Assembly: GCA_023953615.1 (NCBI GenBank)
Contig: JAMLJH010000001.1
Coordinates: forward strand, 847,360 to 911,359
Direction of reading: 5' to 3'
DNA length: 64,000 nt
Source: Verrucomicrobiia bacterium
GTDB lineage: Bacteria; Verrucomicrobiota; Verrucomicrobiia; Limisphaerales; JADLHS01
Below, in pieces: positions 62,137-64,000 of the stretch (positions within the stretch are counted from its first letter, which is position 1; each line of letters starts with the position of its first letter). Position numbers and translations under genes: made by a program. The notes beneath the pieces are model-generated. The model saw only the letters and a program-made list of their open reading frames with translations. It was not told the DNA's origin and did not search any database.

Positions 62137-64000
62137 TGTCCGCGCGCTTTCCAGTCATCACGGGTCAGGGCGTGATTGCCGCGCCCGGGACGAATGTCGC
62201 GGAAGTGTGGCGCGCGGTGGCCGACGGCGCTTGCGGATTGAGGCCGCTCTCACTTTTCACCTCGCCGCGCTACGGCCAGATTCCAGTTGGCGAAATCACC
62301 TTTGATCCACATGAACTGGGCGCGCCATTGCGGGGTTCGCGCAGCGACAAACTGGCGTGGCTGGCGGTTCGAGACGCCGTGCGCGCGGCGGAACTTGACC
62401 TCGCCAAATGCGGCGAACGTACCGGCGTCGTGTTGGGTTGCTCGGTGGGCGGGTCTTACGACAGCGAACAATTTCTCGTCACGTTGCTCAAGAAAAACCG
62501 GATGCGCCCGTGCGCCACGCGCTTTCACGAGTGTTCCGCGCCGGTGGACCTGATCGCGAACAGCTTCGGTTGTTACGGACCGAGTTTTGCGATTTCCACC
62601 GCCTGCTCTTCCGGCGGACTGGCCATCGCCACCGCGGCGGATTTGATCCAAAGCGGGGCGGCGGACGTGGTCGTCACCGGCGGGACCGACTCACTATCGC
62701 GCACCACTTGGGCGGGGTTTCATTCCCTGTTGCTGGTGGACGCGGAGGGCTGCCGCCCCTTTGACGTGGATCGCGGCGGCATGAGTTTTGGCGAAGGCGC
62801 CGCCGCGCTGGTGTTGGAATCCGAGGAACACGCGCTCCGGCGCGGCGCCAAAATCCTCGCCCGACTTACCGGTTGGGGCGCGAGTTGCGATGCGTATCAC
62901 GCCACCGCTCCACATCCGGACGGCCAAGGAGCCATCGCCGCCATGCAAGCGGCGTTGCGGCGGGCGAACTTGCGTCCGGGGGACATTCATTACATCAACG
63001 CGCACGGCACGGGCACCCGCGACAATGACCTGACCGAAGCCAAGGCCATGCGCAAGCTGTTTGGCGCCAACGTGCCGCCGTTCTCCAGCACGAAGCGCGT
63101 TTTCGGTCATGCGCTGGCCGCCAGTGGCGCGTTGGAAGCCATCGTGTGCATCGAAGCCTTGCGTCGGCAGCAATTGCCCGGCAATCCCGGTTTCCGGCAG
63201 ACGGATTCCGCCATTGGCCTGTCGCCTGTGATCAAAACCCAGGCGGGACATCTGCGGCACGTGATGAGCAATTCCTTCGGCTTTGGCGGGAATAACGCCG
63301 TCGTGATTTTTTCTCATGCGGACGTGATCCCGCAGACGCGGGCAACGCCCGTCAAACCGGCCAGCGTCATCAGTCTCGGCGCGATTCTGCCGGATCAAGT
63401 CGTGGAACGCAGCACGCAATGGCCATTGCCGACGGTAACCGTCACCGCGCACGCTTGCAGCCCATTCAGCGACCTGAACACTTTGAGTCCCATTCAACGG
63501 CGGCGGTTGAACCGGTTGAGTCAGATGGCGGTCTTGGCCGCGCGTCGCGCCGGTCGGCCCGAGCCAACCCAGCGCGTGGCGATTACGCTGGGCACCGGAT
63601 TCGGCAGCTTGGAGGAAGGCGCGATCTTCCTGGAAAACTTGATTGCGAAGGACGAGGCGGAACCCATGCCCACCCGTTTTCCAGGCTCCGTGCATAACGC
63701 GCCCGCCGGACAGGTGGCCATTGACCTGGCGGCTCACGGACTCAACTCCGCGCCGACCGCGGACGAAATTTCCTTCGAGAGCGCGCTGTGGCAGGCGCTG
63801 AACCAACTGGCCTGCGGCGAAGCCGACGAAGCGTTTGCGGGCGCGCAGGATGAATTAAACAAATACCCGCTCTACCTCGGCAAACGCTGGGGCGTCTGGG
63901 ACGCGGTGAACCAACCGGGCGAGGGCGCCATGTTCGCGCGGTTGACGCCCACCGCCGCCGCACCGCTGGCGCGCGTGACCGCGTTGCGGTTGGGCCGGTT
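62136..64000 (+). CDS. Ketosynthase fused to a second ketosynthase-like domain (runs off window)
   Basis: Open frame from a GTG at 62136, with 621 codons before the right edge. Residues about 1-400 are a full ketosynthase: Cys157 in STACSSGGLA, His290 in NAHGTGTRDND, His325 in RVFGHALAASG, and SNSFGFGGNNAVV. Residues about 405-621 restart with ASVISLGAILP and carry ITLGTGFGSLEEG, PGSVHNAPAGQVAI and a matching helix, i.e. a PF13723-like ketosynthase half with no Cys. A fusion of active and inactive ketosynthase is chain-length-factor-like. It begins inside the ACP stop, so it is translationally coupled. Confidence 0.9.
   Translation, partial: MSARFPVITGQGVIAAPGTNVAEVWRAVADGACGLRPLSLFTSPRYGQIPVGEITFDPHELGAPLRGSRSDKLAWLAVRDAVRAAELDLAKCGERTGVVLGCSVGGSYDSEQFLVTLLKKNRMRPCATRFHECSAPVDLIANSFGCYGPSFAISTACSSGGLAIATAADLIQSGAADVVVTGGTDSLSRTTWAGFHSLLLVDAEGCRPFDVDRGGMSFGEGAAALVLESEEHALRRGAKILARLTGWGASCDAYHATAPHPDGQGAIAAMQAALRRANLRPGDIHYINAHGTGTRDNDLTEAKAMRKLFGANVPPFSSTKRVFGHALAASGALEAIVCIEALRRQQLPGNPGFRQTDSAIGLSPVIKTQAGHLRHVMSNSFGFGGNNAVVIFSHADVIPQTRATPVKPASVISLGAILPDQVVERSTQWPLPTVTVTAHACSPFSDLNTLSPIQRRRLNRLSQMAVLAARRAGRPEPTQRVAITLGTGFGSLEEGAIFLENLIAKDEAEPMPTRFPGSVHNAPAGQVAIDLAAHGLNSAPTADEISFESALWQALNQLACGEADEAFAGAQDELNKYPLYLGKRWGVWDAVNQPGEGAMFARLTPTAAAPLARVTALRLGR

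Noticed and set aside
1..64000. tRNA, rRNA, CRISPR arrays and prophage genes
   Set aside because: No cloverleaf-like segments with a T-arm GTTCRA pattern, no regularly spaced repeats and no phage structural genes were seen by eye.

Overview
The window reads as a piece of a moderately GC-rich chromosome from the PVC group, most likely Verrucomicrobiota of the Limisphaerales/Pedosphaera kind. This is inferred from two type II pseudopilin-like proteins with the [18 protein letters not shown] signature, a C-terminal 'SPYTNPLTGPRRFFRL' type module, a DUF11 lipoprotein resembling chlamydial OmcB, and many palindromic repeats. No rRNA, tRNA, CRISPR or prophage was seen. One damaged ISAs1-type transposase is present.

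Region by region. 1-4813: an operon for a sodium-pumping, biotin-dependent decarboxylase (methylmalonyl-CoA type; the alpha subunit is cut by the window edge), a biotin protein ligase and an acetyl-CoA hydrolase/transferase family enzyme. Together they suggest propionate formation through succinate. 4819-6717: a long palindrome, the transposase and a gene-poor stretch. 6718-16791: a pseudopilin-like protein, a VOC protein, a DHH phosphoesterase, a secreted alpha/beta hydrolase, a B12-binding-type radical SAM protein, the ferrous iron system FeoA/FeoA-like/FeoB and a glycosyltransferase. 16838-28544: ribosomal protein S20, a beta-lactamase-fold hydrolase, secreted proteins, a GH13 sugar phosphorylase, a YqjD/YqjE/YqjK-like membrane trio, SufD and a glycine-rich secreted protein.

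28896-33854: a respiratory module made of a tetraheme cytochrome, a Tat-exported four-cluster ferredoxin, an NrfD-type membrane protein and an octaheme protein of the hydroxylamine oxidoreductase family, followed by an unknown protein. 33890-51004: mostly housekeeping genes (purL, rpmB, pabB-pabC, a cation exporter, a LOG protein, a Nudix hydrolase) plus a toxin-antitoxin-like remnant and two larger unknown or surface proteins. PurL carries three different palindromic repeats inserted in frame.

51171-57330: a minus-strand ebo operon (eboF, eboD, eboC, eboE, eboB and a short first gene). In cyanobacteria this operon is linked to moving a secondary-metabolite precursor to the periplasm. 57612-64000: a WG-repeat protein, then a plus-strand set of acyltransferase, hotdog dehydratase, ketosynthase, ketosynthase-like half protein, acyl carrier protein and a ketosynthase fusion running off the window. 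This resembles aryl-polyene or type II fatty-acid/polyketide clusters. The ebo/ketosynthase neighbourhood, the repeat-invaded PurL, the octaheme/NrfCD module and the carrier-like domain inside the decarboxylase beta subunit are the strongest leads.
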